From Scleroderma bovista (lineage: Eukaryota; Basidiomycota; Agaricomycetes; Boletales; Sclerodermataceae): 64,000 bases of DNA. Both the position numbers and the translations under genes were made by a program. The notes beneath the pieces were generated by a model. The model ran no database searches. It was not told where the DNA came from and saw only the letters and a list, made by a program, of their open reading frames with translations. The stretch spans positions 20,625 through 84,624 of the forward strand of contig JAYMGJ010000581.1 in the NCBI GenBank assembly GCA_037178675.1, in the 5' to 3' direction. This document shows positions 35,801-47,408 of this stretch, in pieces. Position 1 is the first letter of the stretch. Every line of letters starts with the position of its first letter.

Positions 35801-36931
35801 CGCAGGCGAAATTGAAATTTCCTCAGGCTCGATATATTTTCTTTTAACAAATACTGGACACAGACATGATCCGGTGAGCCTCAGAGCAGAATTACTAATT
35901 GATTGCTCCGGTTGCTGGAACAAACGAGCGATGATCAGTTGGATTCCTCCATTGCCATCAACACACGGAGTACACAGCTTTCATTGGCGATCATTTCATT
36001 GGTTCCCAGACTGTTGGGATAGGGTGATTAGACTTTGCAAGCATGAGGTTAGGTTTTCAGCCTATTCAACACTTCCCCGGAGGGTTAGCACTGAGCTTCT
36101 AGGACACAAGCACCGGCCCTGGTACTCACCAATACAGAATTACCGATCGGACGGGAATCAGGTTTGAGTTTTCGAGCTCCCCGTTGAAACTGGCATCGTG
36201 GGTCAGGCAGCTAGACTTGATCAAATCTATAGCCAAATATGTGAGTATATGACCCGGAGCCGACGGAACGTCTGCGCAGAGAGAAAGTACAGAGTACACG
36301 AACCTGTGAAAGGCAAGGATGCGTTAGCTCAGCTCCTCTCTCAATCTCAACACATGCCACCTTCTTGCAATACAAACAGAAGCAACGATGACTGCTGGAA
36401 AGTAAGGCAGTGAGCTGGCTGGAGACCAACACTGTAGCTCGCAAGGTGAAGTTTTCAGTTCTTCCCCTTGTTCGAAATTGACAACTTCAATTCAGTTCGA
36501 AGGTAACTGAAAGTGATAATCGGATAGTGTGAAGTGTCATGAACCGGTATCCACTTTGACTCACCTCAGTTCACCTCAGTGGCAAAACTACCAGATTAGC
36601 ACTAGTGCGCGTACACAGCTGGTCAAATTAGTGGTAATCAGGACCAACGTTTGGCCCGGGTGACCCGGGTCAGGGTCATGTACGTACGTACAACCTTCAT
36701 GGTGCTGCATGAAGTGGCACTGCACCGCAAAGAATGGTATGGTCAGCATCAGCGATAGTTCAATGTGGGGGACTCAACATTGTCAAGTCCATCAGGGACG
36801 GCGGCAAAAATGCTCGAAGGTTTGTGAAGTTCCGACCGACCACCACAACAGTACTACAATCTGGGCCTAATTTTCTGAATGAAAAAAGTGGGAGGCTTCA
36901 AAGGCTAAGCTGACCCACCTGTTTCAGCTCA
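35801..36931. promoter_or_regulatory. Divergent intergenic region with a repeat
   Basis: About 1.1 kb separate the DUF6698-like gene and the plus-strand gene at 36932. It contains the repeat at 36552-36591 and a palindromic CACTAGTG at about 36600. No other gene was seen. Confidence 0.4.
36552..36591. repeat. 40-bp repeat, inverted relative to 25222-25261
   Basis: Contains two direct TCACCTCAGT blocks and ends in GGCAAAACTAC. Its reverse complement matches the start of the hairpin at 25222 with a few mismatches. Confidence 0.6.
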
Positions 36932-37687
36932 ATGCGTCGAAACCTCCTTCCCAGCTACGGTGATCGCCCTCGCGCCTCCACACACGATTCCCAATCTATT
37001 TCTCGGAGGGCCCAGGTTACTAGCAATTCTGAAGAGGTTTGGTGATCAAGTCCGTGTCTGTACTTTGATTACTGATGGGTTTGTATGCAGCTTGGTACTG
37101 GCGGAAGGGAGGATGGAGAGGGCCACGTGTCTGATGGCCGCAAAGATCCGAGCTCTGGTAGTCCCCCAGAAAACCCGAGTCAAAGAGGAGGGGGAATATG
37201 GCCTGCATACCACGCTGGAGTAGAAGATGCAGCTCCATCTCCAAATCAGCAATCGGGAGGTGCACAGGTGATGTACCCAAATCCATTAACTATTTCAATC
37301 TATACTGATACAATGAAACAGGCTACCGGAGAATTGATTGCTGGTCTGAAAAGACAGAGGTCAGATGAAAACAATCCTCAGCCACAGGTAAGTTGGTCTT
37401 ACATGATAGGTGGAATGCCGAGCTGATCTATTTACAAGACGCCACGTCGTAAGAGTCGTACTAATGTACGAGAAAATTCTGTTCCAGTGCCACATCAGGT
37501 CAAGCGCCCTCGACTACTTGAACCGTTTGAGCCCAAGATGGACTCCAAATCTCATAGGGAAGGGCTTGAAGACGCAATTAAAGGAGTGCAGGAGTTACTT
37601 GGAAAGCAGACTGAGGTACTTGCCGAAATACTTCAGATCATGAAAGGGGATTCGAAAACAAGGCCTCGCAATGTCTATTTCCTCTGA
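36932..37687 (+). CDS. Unrecognised 198-residue protein
   Basis: Four exons (36932-37036, 37091-37267, 37322-37387, 37439-37687), each a whole number of codons, join into an open frame. The product is hydrophilic and disordered, with GlyAsp-, Ser/Pro-rich and basic parts (PRRKSRTNVR). It ends in a helical stretch (EGLEDAIKGVQELLGKQTEV). No known family. It faces the DUF6698-like gene across a repeat-bearing spacer, so it may be the partner gene of the same element, which is inference. All introns are phase 0. Confidence 0.6.
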
Positions 37688-40017
37688 TGCCTACGATTAG
37701 TGTATGGTTGTGAATCTGTGTACTACATGTATGGTGCTATCAGTATCTTCAAATAAGAGCTTGAAATGCCGCCTCACCCTTGCTTGCAGAGAACCTAGTT
37801 TACTTGGTCTTTAGGTCCCGATGGCACATTCTGCAGTGGTTGCACTCCTGTGCGCACACACGTCCATGACGCTGCCAGTCGCAATCAGTCTATACTAGAA
37901 ACTTGCACATCTGAATCGAATGTCTACGATGCCCATACGACACTTCATTTTCGCCAACTCAGCTACCTCTACGGCAGACCCACGACAAAGTGCTGGGCCG
38001 TGCCCTCTGCGCGTACTCGACAGAACACGGTACATGTCGCATTGCAACACCACCAAAACGTGGACCTAGCATATTTAACGTGTACGCGGCACTCTACCGG
38101 GGTAGGGGCAGATACAGCATCCGATCACTGCGCAATTTCGACACCAGGATCTTTCTAGCCCACCAGAGCAGAGCCAGCGTCGCAACTACGTGCTGTACTG
38201 GTGACCTAGCTACCACCTCTGTACACTCAAAACTGGGACTCCATAGCTGCACAATCGTCAGTCCTCCGTGTAATCGGACCAGCCTCTCTGCAGACTCGAG
38301 CAAGAACTTGGTGGATAAAGTGTCGCCCCATTCACTGTGCGAGCAGGAACGGGACGCACAACCTGGCGCAATTCGAGTCATAGGGAATTGGGTCTGGTTT
38401 AGAGCAGGGCACTTATCCGGTACGTTTACCTACTGACCTCCAATGTCGAGTGTGAACTGAATGACACGAGTAGTGCCCAGGAAGATCCGCTTATCGATCC
38501 CAAGTTTGCCCAATTTCAACCAGTTGTGCCGGCACAAGCTACTATGTCGCCCACAGATATACCAGAGTGAGCCTTGATGTACTTCTTATCGTATGGAACG
38601 CAGACTCCTTGACAACATGCTGATGCCTGCCACAGATTCCATTCCACTCACTATACAAAGTCATTTTGGTGCTGTTAGCGATCAATGTGTTTCATGACCT
38701 TTGCACTGACAAGCTTTACGCAGGCTAGTTCCCATCATTGGCCCTCTAATAGTGCGTCGACGCCTAGGACTGAGAAGAGTACGCTATTTCCCTTTCATCC
38801 CAACTCATGTCTCAACTTGCTGAAGCGACTCTGCTGTCCTCTCACTTCTTCCCAACCATGCCCAACACACTGGTGCTGAGTCCACTTCAGGCTGCACAAG
38901 CCTCCCTGCGACATCGGCCACCAACCTACTGCAAAGCAGGTGCCAATCCTAGGGATGTCGGAGGAATACTTTGCCTCGGCACCCCCTTCCTCATTGACAG
39001 GGCGGGATACATCAGCTACTTTGATGTAGAGACAATATAGCCACGCCGAACAGTACTCATTATACTTGGCAAGTTTTCACCAATTACTTCAGCAGCTCAA
39101 TTGCCTCCGCTGAGGCCTGTGACGCCATGTCATCTACAAGGCTTTGGTTTGCGTTGACGATCATAGAGCTGCCCCCAGTTGGGCCAAACCTCGTCAATCA
39201 TTTCGGATGGAAGATATCGATGGCCTTCGGGAGGGCAGCTCCTGGCTGACTTCGGACGCTGGCTCTCACCATGAGGTCGTCTCCAACTGGTCCATCTCGA
39301 CTCACTGCCAATCCGATAACGCGCACTTCAACCCAACAGGACCTCAACTAACTTTAGCCCCCAAGTCCTCGTTTTGGTTCAATGCTCCGTCGTCACCAGA
39401 TCCCTCAAGTCCTCCGGTTCCCCTCTCCCGTCGCCTTACCGCCTCCTCTCTGACATGCGTCATCACTGAAGACCCCGATCCATTCTGTCGTGACGTCTCC
39501 AGCCGCCCTCGTTTTGGCTCCCAAACTTCCTAGCTGGCGCTCACCCCGCAATGTCAGTGTGGTCTTTCCCTCGAACTCAACATGGTGGAAGCATTGTTGA
39601 CATCCACGCTAAGTTTCTCCCCTCTGCTATGGAATCCTATCCCACCATGCCTGCTGCGCTGTCTATTGCGCAGGTACTCGGCGGCTATGATCATCCCTGC
39701 TGTCTGTGGTTGCTCTCATGTCGCTTCCGGGATTGGACAGCATTGCTCGGATAGGAGGTCTGGTCGTTGTTTCATGCTCTGTTCTGAGCATGGTTGTATC
39801 TTCTCTCTTTATGTACTCCGCACTGCTAACCCGAATGGCAACACAGCCCGCTATTGTCAAACTGTGTATAATTCACCCAGCTTCCCTTAACAGGTCCCTC
39901 CTTGCTTGTTATTTCTCAGCTCTCCGCTCTCAGCGCTCAGCATCATCGCTGCCAGCGATCTTGGTAAATCGGTGAGCCCCCGTGACAGTAGCAGCCTCCT
40001 TTCAGAGTTGTACTGAC
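37688..40017. other. Unassigned 2.3 kb with coding-like fragments
   Basis: Plus-strand pieces include EDPLIDPKFAQFQPVVPAQA (about 38475-38560), YKVILVLLAINVFHDLCTDK (about 38655-38720) and a hydrophobic membrane-like segment RIGGLVVVSCSVLSMVVSSL near 39750-39810. They sit in different frames and could be exons or relics of a membrane protein. No model could be completed. Confidence 0.35.
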
Positions 40018-40623
40018 ATACCAAGCAGTGTGGCCTGCACTGTACTTCCCCTCTCCAGTCAACTCATACACAACGCCTCTCACCCCCGGATACCTTATCC
40101 TCACCGGTAAGCACTCACTCCCTTCTATCTTCCATACACCTTCCAACGCACATCAGAAACCCCAATTGGCAGCGTCTGTTTCCCGGCAACCTGACCCTTT
40201 CTATGGCCACAAGCCCATATCGCGCCTGTGCGTCAAATTCGTCACCCACCTCTTTGCCTGCCCTGAGTTGCCCCCGTCCTCTTCTGGCTTGACGTTGGAG
40301 CTGCCCTAATTTATCGCGTACGCTCTCCATCGGATGAAACTACACCCCTCGGTCACGTTTGCGGCCCTTGTCCTTCTTCAACAACTCAAGGCTTGTTTCC
40401 CCACCGCACGGGGATCGTTGGGCCATTGTCTCTTCGTATCCACGTTCATGTTGGCCAGCAAGGTCATCTGCGACTGTACTTATTCGAACAAATCGTGGTC
40501 GATCGTCGCCCAGGGGATGTTCCAACTCAGGGAGATAAATCAGATGGAGAGAGAGATGTGCCAGTATCTAGAGTGGGAATTGAACGTTGATCTGGTGATG
40601 TTGAAGGAATTCGAGATGGGCCG
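40018..40623 (+). pseudogene. Cyclin (PCL-type N-domain) relic
   Basis: An upstream exon-like piece (NSYTTPLTPGYLILTG) is followed by ISRLCVKFVTHLFACPELPP, then a TAA where copies elsewhere have Tyr. The cyclin box follows in frame: FIAYALHRMKLHPSVTFAAL, FPTARGSLGHCLFVSTFMLA, KVICDCTYSNKSW and MEREMCQYLEWELNVDLVML. It then runs straight into a minisatellite at 40624 and loses its C-terminus. Such cyclins partner Pho85-like kinases in fungi. The stop and the truncation make it a pseudogene. Confidence 0.8.
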
Positions 40624-40866
40624 GTGTGTGGGTGCACTTGCACCCCTCCCGCTCGTCTTATTGGGTTCTGGGGGATTTTTTTGCTCGACGCCAGTGTGTG
40701 GGTGTGCTTGCACCCCTCCCGCTCGTCTTATTGGGTTCTGGGGGATTTTTTTGCTCGACGCTGGTGTGTGGGTGTGCTTGCACCCCTCCCGCTCGTCTTG
40801 TTGGGTTCTGGGGGATTGGTTTTCTTGATGCTGGTGTGTGGGCGCACTTGCGCCCCTCCCTCCGCT
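40624..40866. repeat. 70-bp minisatellite, about 3.5 copies
   Basis: Units start at 40624, 40694, 40764 and 40834 (the last partial). The first two are nearly identical; the third has drifted near its end. Because 70 is not a multiple of three, one reading frame cycles through all three frames, and all three forward frames stay open across the array. Confidence 0.9.
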
Positions 40867-41070
40867 AAGCAGACCCTTCACAATTTGGCGTACAACTGAT
40901 GTCATATGCTCCCACTGTACCCTACCATTCTCCCCCACTTGTTGCCTCACCCCGTTGTGATCTGCAGTCCTGCCGTTCAGCGCTCAGGTGCCGCCAAGAG
41001 TGGACAGGCGACAGGTATGTATATACATACACAGACTCGGCCATGATTGTTGACCCCCCCGTCCAGCATC

Positions 41071-41220
41071 TCCCTTTCATACAATACACAACACCTCTCA
41101 CCCCCGGATACCTTATCCTCGCCCGGTAAGCACATATTGCGCATATGTGCCAAATTCGTTACTCACCTATTTGCTTGCCACTGTCCTCTTCTGGGGCATA
41201 TGCCCTCCACTGCACTAAAC
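41071..41220 (+). pseudogene. Second, shorter cyclin 5' fragment
   Basis: Repeats the exon-like start (TTPLTPGYLILA) and CAKFVTHLFACH seen at 40050-40260, then breaks off next to the CK1 fragment. It shows that the cyclin 5' region was duplicated before fusion to CK1 sequence. Confidence 0.65.
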
Positions 41221-41232
41221 TACATCCCTTAG

Positions 41233-41593
41233 CCATCGCGATATCAAGCCTGACAATTTCCTGATAGGCATTGGCAAGCGTGGGAATCAAGTCAACATCA
41301 TCGACTTTGGTCTTGCTAAAAAGTTCCGAGACCCTAAGACCCACCTTCATATTCCATACAGGGAGAACAAGAACCTTACGGGTACCACTTGCTATACGTC
41401 TATCAATACTCACTTGGGCATCGAGCAGGCGCACCTCGAGTCCCTTGCTTATGTTCTGATGTACTTCCTTTGCGGTGCTCTCCCCTGGCAGGGCCTCAAA
41501 GCCACCACCAAGAAACAGAAGTACGACCGAATAATGGAGAAGAAGATGACAATGCCTACTGATCTCTTATGTTATGGTTTCCCAAGCGAGTAA
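41233..41593 (+). pseudogene. Casein kinase 1 fragment lacking the N-lobe
   Basis: The open stretch begins at an AG acceptor with [14 protein letters not shown], continues through [57 protein letters not shown] and [15 protein letters not shown], and ends at TAA. This is the CK1 catalytic C-lobe with HRD and DFG intact. The N-lobe (P-loop and Lys) is absent, RYTSINTH reads CYTSINTH, and a few residues after EQA are missing. No start codon or upstream exon fits, so it cannot encode a kinase alone. Confidence 0.85.
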
Positions 41594-42113
41594 TGCCAAA
41601 TGAACGATCCTGTCAGCTCCCGACCCACTGACGCTCTGCAATAGTAAGGCGAACCAGTGCCTACCCACTATACTAGTAAGTAGTACGAGTAATGCCGGAA
41701 TACCAGTGCTCTGCTGTCCTTCGTTGCTGGCTTCGCTCATCCTGGGGGGGGGCACGGTGCAGCCTTCCTCGTATGGTACTTTACCCCACTGCGAATTTTT
41801 CGAACCAAGTCGTATTTGAGGAAGGAAATGGGCTCAGCTAAGAGGCAACGCCTCTTGGTGCTCTGCACGTATGTACTCCCTGGTGTTTCTTTTTGTAAAC
41901 TTTGTCTCTGTCCAATCAGAGTGCTTCAAAGCCTTTTCGAGTTGTTCCTAACTTTTAGTAAGTATTGAAAAACTCGGCAAGCACATAGCGTAACAATGCA
42001 TGATGCCAGGACTCGTTCAATTTTACTTAACAGCACAGGTTCCCCCATATAATTCCTTCTCCCCTCCTCAGATTTCCCGCTTCCTGACCCTGTCACCCAC
42101 CACAGAATTCATC
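41594..42113. other. Intergenic
   Basis: About 520 bp with a poly-G tract near 41745. No gene was seen; it may contain the promoter of the next small gene or the left end of the Plavaka element, whose termini were not found. Confidence 0.4.
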
Positions 42114-42614
42114 ATGCCACCATTCTCTGAACTTGCGGTTGCCTGTTTCATTCAAACCTCTTCATCGACATGTGCATCCAGCAGCGATTCTCGATGGGCA
42201 ATTACTGTCACATTCTCCTCTGCCAAATCATCGGGGTCTGTTGTGTACCAAATTTCTGGCACACACACTGACTATGCTCTTGCAACACCTGCATCTGTTA
42301 CACTTTCCTCGCCTTCCAGTGAGTCAACGGCCTTTGGATTGCTAATTTGCTCCCTTACCCATTAATCAGACACACAGGACATTGTTCCTGGTTATCGCTA
42401 TATCACTAAGACTGCAATAGGTCTTGCAGATATGGAGAGACTTCATACTTTGCACTCTACACTGAGGGGTATTACAATCGTGCATGGTGACTTAGCATGG
42501 GGAACACGTGAGTGGGTCCTACAGGGAATTGAGGCGTTGCGAGAGTTGGAAGGTTTTTTTGTGGAGAGCCATGTTTCTGCTCAATGGATCGAGGAACAGT
42601 TTGGTGAGAAGTAG
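42114..42614 (+). CDS. Unrecognised 149-residue protein
   Basis: Two exons (42114-42318, 42370-42614) join in phase. The N-terminal half is Ser/Thr-rich with alternating hydrophobics (RWAITVTFSSAKSSGSVVYQ). The C-terminal half reads DIVPGYRYITKTAIGLADME, then TIVHGDLAWGTREWVLQGIE. The second half resembles small proteins I recall from mushroom genomes, without assigned function. It lies just upstream of, and on the same strand as, the Plavaka transposase and may belong to that element. Confidence 0.6.
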
Positions 42615-42985
42615 TCGTAGTCATATTGGAATTGCGGTTTAGGGTGCATTTCCGGTGTATAAAAAGCTGAGCACAGTAGATACAACTATGATTGTATCCC
42701 AAGCAGCTTGGCCCATGCGCTGTCAGAAGCTTGAGTGTGTATCATGTTTTGTTCCACCTGTGACCTTTACCTGGTCCCGCAACCACACCCTTACTATCCG
42801 AGTCCGCTGAGTCCCTTCGCTGAAACTGCTCCTGTAAAAATAGTAAGCATGTGATTAGCACAGCCCCTGAAGAACATCCTGTGCTAGTAATAGACGCCAG
42901 CTTGTCTCACTCCCATTGCTGCATCATGCAGCACCCGATGCGCTTTCTACTGGTCGCATTCACACTACTCTCTATTTTCTCTCTC

Positions 42986-45900
42986 ATGAGTGACATATTT
43001 CGTTGTACCCCTTGCGAGCGTTCATTCAACACCTGTAGAGGCCTCGAACGCCATCGTTCATGCTGCGTCCACCACCAGGAGCATTGTGCTTTGCAGTCAG
43101 ATTTACCACGTAAACGGTCGTGGGTCAATGTATCGAGAGCATCAAAGAAGGCGAGAGTCGAATTGGATACCGTGGGTTACCAAAAGTTATTCGAGGCACT
43201 CTGACGTTTATCATACTATCTCTAGGACCCATCTGATTCCACAAATCATGAGGTAGCCCTGCTCCATTTACCATCTGCCGACACATCAGAGTTTTCATCT
43301 ACGATGTCCAATGGACCCATTGATCGACTCATGACATCCCAAGCCTTGCACGAGTCTGACGCCCGCCACACCAATGTAGTCACAGTATCCGATGGATCGG
43401 TATGTTCATCTACAGTGTCCGATGGATTCCTTGCTCAACTTGTGACATCCTAGACCTTGCACGAGCTTGACACCCGCCACACTAATATAGTCATGTCAGG
43501 CGGATTAGCCTCAGAGTCAGCAGAGAGCTCTCCATTGAAGGAACCCCCACCTCTGTCATTGCCCACGGGTCCTGAAGCCAATGACACAGGGAGGCCATTA
43601 CGAACAAGGCGCTTACCTGCACGCTTCAGGGATGTACCTCCAGAACCCCCTTTACCTATTACCAGCGAGGATACTATGCCTGCAGAACCTGACAACTCTG
43701 CGCCACAAAGTATGGCACTACCTCGTGTTATCCTTCATGTTTTCGATACCATTCGCACTTCATTCAATCGTTTTGGAATTGCACGCCATTACCGTCACAG
43801 GCCGTCATACGATCCTGATGCATTCGTGGCCATTGATCAGCTCTCGAACAGTCATAACAGTGAAGCATCAATACCCATTCCCTCGACCCCTTTCGCTCTT
43901 CCATCACCGCCATGGCCTTGGAAGAACATGAGCGTCTGGAGTATCATGACTTGGATGATGAGTGGAAGCAGGCAGAAGTCAGAGGCCGAGGTCACCCGAC
44001 TCGGGAATATATTACAAGCGGACCATTTTGATCCCCGTGATCTCCAGGGCTTTAACGCGCACACTGAGATGAAGCACTTTGACACCTCAGAGAGCGCTCT
44101 CGATGAGGACAATCCTCTATGACAAGATGGTTGGAAAAAGTCGTCAGTTGATATTCTCGTACCTACACAACAGCACAACCCAGATGGAAATGGCCAACAA
44201 TTTACAGTCGAATGGCTTTTTCACCGGCCACTTACCTCTGTCATCCGTGCCGTTTTTGCTGAGAAGGATGCCAAATGGTTTCATCTCACTCCGTTTAAAC
44301 GAATCTGGCGGTCTCCAGTGACTGGGGATGAGCAACGATTATATGATGAGCTCTACACATCAGATGCCTGGAATGAGGCGCACGATGAGCTGCAGAAACA
44401 GAGACGTGATGACGGTTGTAAATTAGAAAGGGTTATCGCAGGACTCATGTTCTGGTCCGATGCCACGCATCTCGCACAGTTTGGGAGTGTGTCAGCATGG
44501 CCAGTGTACCTGTTTTTCGGGAATCAGTCCAAGTACTTGCGTGCGTGCCCTACATCTGGTGCATGTCATCCCGTTGTGTTCATTCCAACAGTAGGTCTCA
44601 AAGAAAATTTATTGGAACCTGGTGATTGACTCTTCTTCGACAGCTTCCTCACTCCATCCTTGATTTTGTTTCCAAGTTCTTAAAGAAGAGGAACTACAAT
44701 GACCTCCTGACTCATTGTAAACGAGAGCTTATTCATGGAGTCTGGAAAATTTTACTTGATGATGAATTTCTTGATGCGTATCGCAATGGCATTGTGGTCA
44801 AGTGTTATGACGGAAAGCTGCGCAGAGTGTTTCCACGCATTTTCACATACTCGGCAGATTATCCAGAAAAGTGTGTTCAGTTTTAGAAGCACAGCAAGCA
44901 AAGAAAAGGTTTACTTACTTTCAGGGTACTTCTGGCTACGATTCGAGACAAGGGTAACTGCCCATGCCCCCGATGCATGATTCCCAAGGCCGATTTTTAC
45001 CGTCTTGGCTTTCTCTCTGATGCTTTACAGCGTGTATCAAAGATTCGTCACTACTTCCGGGAATGTGTTGCGGCTGCACGCGATGCCATCTACAAGGGTG
45101 GCTCCTCAATTAAAGGCGCATTTCCAGAAATGCGGCTGAAACCATTTTCATTGGTACCTACCTTCGTATGTTGTTCACTCTTGATATCCACAAGTACAAC
45201 TATTAACCATATGCTTCCTACAAGAACACATTTGCTGAGACACTCGGACCCCTGGGTTTCAACATCTATCGTGCGCTCACGGTGGATTTACTACATGAGT
45301 TTGAGCTAGGAGTTTTCAAATCAGTATTCAGGCACCTTCTGCGGCTGCTTTATGCAATTAACCCGGTGTTGGGGACAAACTTAGTAGCCATTCTTGATGC
45401 ACGGTATGTCTTGTGTATGGTGTATCATACTCAGCTAGATAGCTTATGTGTTTGTGGGCCAGATTCTACCAGATTCCATCCTTTGGAAAGGGTGCAATTC
45501 GACGGTTTCCGTCCAATGTCTCTGAAGCCCGTCAGTGTGCAGCCCGGCATTTTGAAGATGTCCTTCAGGTAGGTATTACTGTTGGTGACTGGTATGCTTT
45601 TCTTGGACTGAGTTAGATTGACATCCAGTGTGCTATACCTGTGTTTGAGGGCCTATTTCCTTTTGAACATGATCGGGAGATTCAAACCCTGCTGTTTCGA
45701 CTGGCACAATGGCATGCACTTGCGAAGCTGCGACTGCATACAGACCATTCCCTTAAACTACTTGACGAAGCTTGTCGGCTACTTGGAGATCAGTTGCGCA
45801 AATTTCAGGATTTTACTTGTGCTGCTTTCAAGACTACAGAGCTGCCATCGGAGACTGCAGCACGGTGGCGACAAAAGGAACGCAGCCTCAGTACAACAGC

Positions 45901-47408
45901 ACCTGGATCTTCCATGACCAAGACCACATCAGCTGCTCGCCGACCCAAGTCATTCAACCTAACGACCTACAAACTCCATGCCCTTGGTGACTATGTTCAC
46001 AACATCCGTCTGTTTGGAACGACAGACTCCTATACTACCCAACTGGTAAGCTCAATTCATGAAGGCAGATGCATGACGCTGAAAACCAGAATGATTTGAA
46101 TTGACCAAATTTGTTAGGGAGAGCTCTCTCATTGCCTTCTTAAGAAGTTTTATCAAAATACGAACAAAAAACACCCAGCTGGACAGCTGGCAGCACAAGA
46201 ACGGCGGCACACACGAATCCGAAGATGGCAAGATGTGGATGCTGTCGAAACTGACATGGTAGACACAGCTGAAACACCCTGTCCACCCCTTCGACACCAT
46301 TATTTGTCTGAATCGCCACGTAACACCATTAATTTGGCCAAATATCTTGGTAAACATTGAGGTGATCCAGCATTTAAGGTTTGCATCAAAGCATTCTAAT
46401 TCGCGCTGCTATCACCTTTATTTACCTATCATGTTTCCAGGACTTTGTTCCGAAGCTCAAAGACCACCTCCTTTCGTGACTGCTGAATAACAAGTATGAT
46501 GGTGATGAACAGGGGTTTACAAGTGAAGAGCGAAACACAATCCATTTCGTGAATAATCTCAATGCAGTCTTACGACCAAGACGCTTTCAAGTCAACTACA
46601 CAACATATGACATTCGTCGCGAACAAGATACACTTCATCCAGGTTGTGGTGCATTTATCATGATGCTCTCACGAGAACACGGTCGTAACGCCCACCCTTT
46701 CTGGTATGCACAGATACTTGGTGCCTTTCTCATTACAGTTAATCACCATGGTGTCAATCGAACAATGGAGACTTTGTGGGTGAGATGGTTTGGGGTCGTG
46801 CCTGGCCATCAATGGGGTATTAAAAAAGCTCGCCTTCCGAAAATTGGATTCATCCCAGACGCTTCTGATGCATTTGGCTTTCTTGACCCATCACTCGTGC
46901 TCCGTGCCTGCCATCTCATCCCAGCTTTTGCTGAGGGCCGCACTGACTCTCTTCTTCCTTGCGGTCCCTCTGTAGCGAGAGAAAATGGTGATCTTGACGA
47001 TTGGACAGCGTACTACGTAAACATGTAAGTGCTATTCCAGGTTTACAAAACATGACCAAATCTCCTGCTGTTACTAGCTTTGCAGATCGTGACATGTATG
47101 CACGTTTTATAGGTTTTGGTGTTGGCCACAATGCTCAATATGACCAGTCCATCATCAACTTGGAAAATCAGGACACTGAGGATGGTGTCGACGAAAACCA
47201 AATCCCTGGAAATCATGAGAATGACGCCAGTGCAAACTGCAGTGGCGAGATTGCATGTGATACCGACATGCTAGGCATGGAGGGCAGAGAAGATACCTTT
47301 GATGACGATGACGATGAGGCTTCAGAGAATAGTAACACAGAAGATGAGTTCTCGGACATGGAGGAGAACGAGAGTGAAGGTGAAGAAGTGCCCAAATTCA
47401 AGTTCTGA
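42986..47408 (+). pseudogene. Plavaka-type DNA transposase with nonsense mutations
   Basis: The N-terminus has a zinc finger (FRCTPCERSFNTCRGLERHR). Downstream, in order, come TSFNRFGIARHYRHRPSYDP, LTPFKRIWRSPVTGDEQRLY, KLERVIAGLMFWSDATHLAQ, VYLFFGNQSKYLRACPTSGA, RELIHGVWKILLDDEFLDAY, RIFTYSADYPEK, CPCPRCMIPK, LTVDLLHEFELGVFKSVFRH, CAIPVFEGLFPFEHD, RLAQWHALAKLRLHTDHSLK, FNLTTYKLHALGDYVHNIRL and an acidic C-terminus. This is the Plavaka layout. Introns such as 44591-44643 restore phase. In-frame stops lie at 43451-43453 (TAG), 44120-44122, 46358-46360 and 46477-46479 (TGA), each one C-to-T step from a sense codon. Residues 43300-43500 hold a short internal repeat. Inverted repeats at the ends were not found. 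Confidence 0.85.

Noticed and set aside
25222..36591. One 11-kb transposon bounded by the inverted repeats
   Set aside because: It would contain several ordinary host genes, the repeats are imperfect, and the flanks show no duplication.
41783..41800. CACTGCGAA as left end of the Plavaka element
   Set aside because: No inverted partner was found to the right of 47408.
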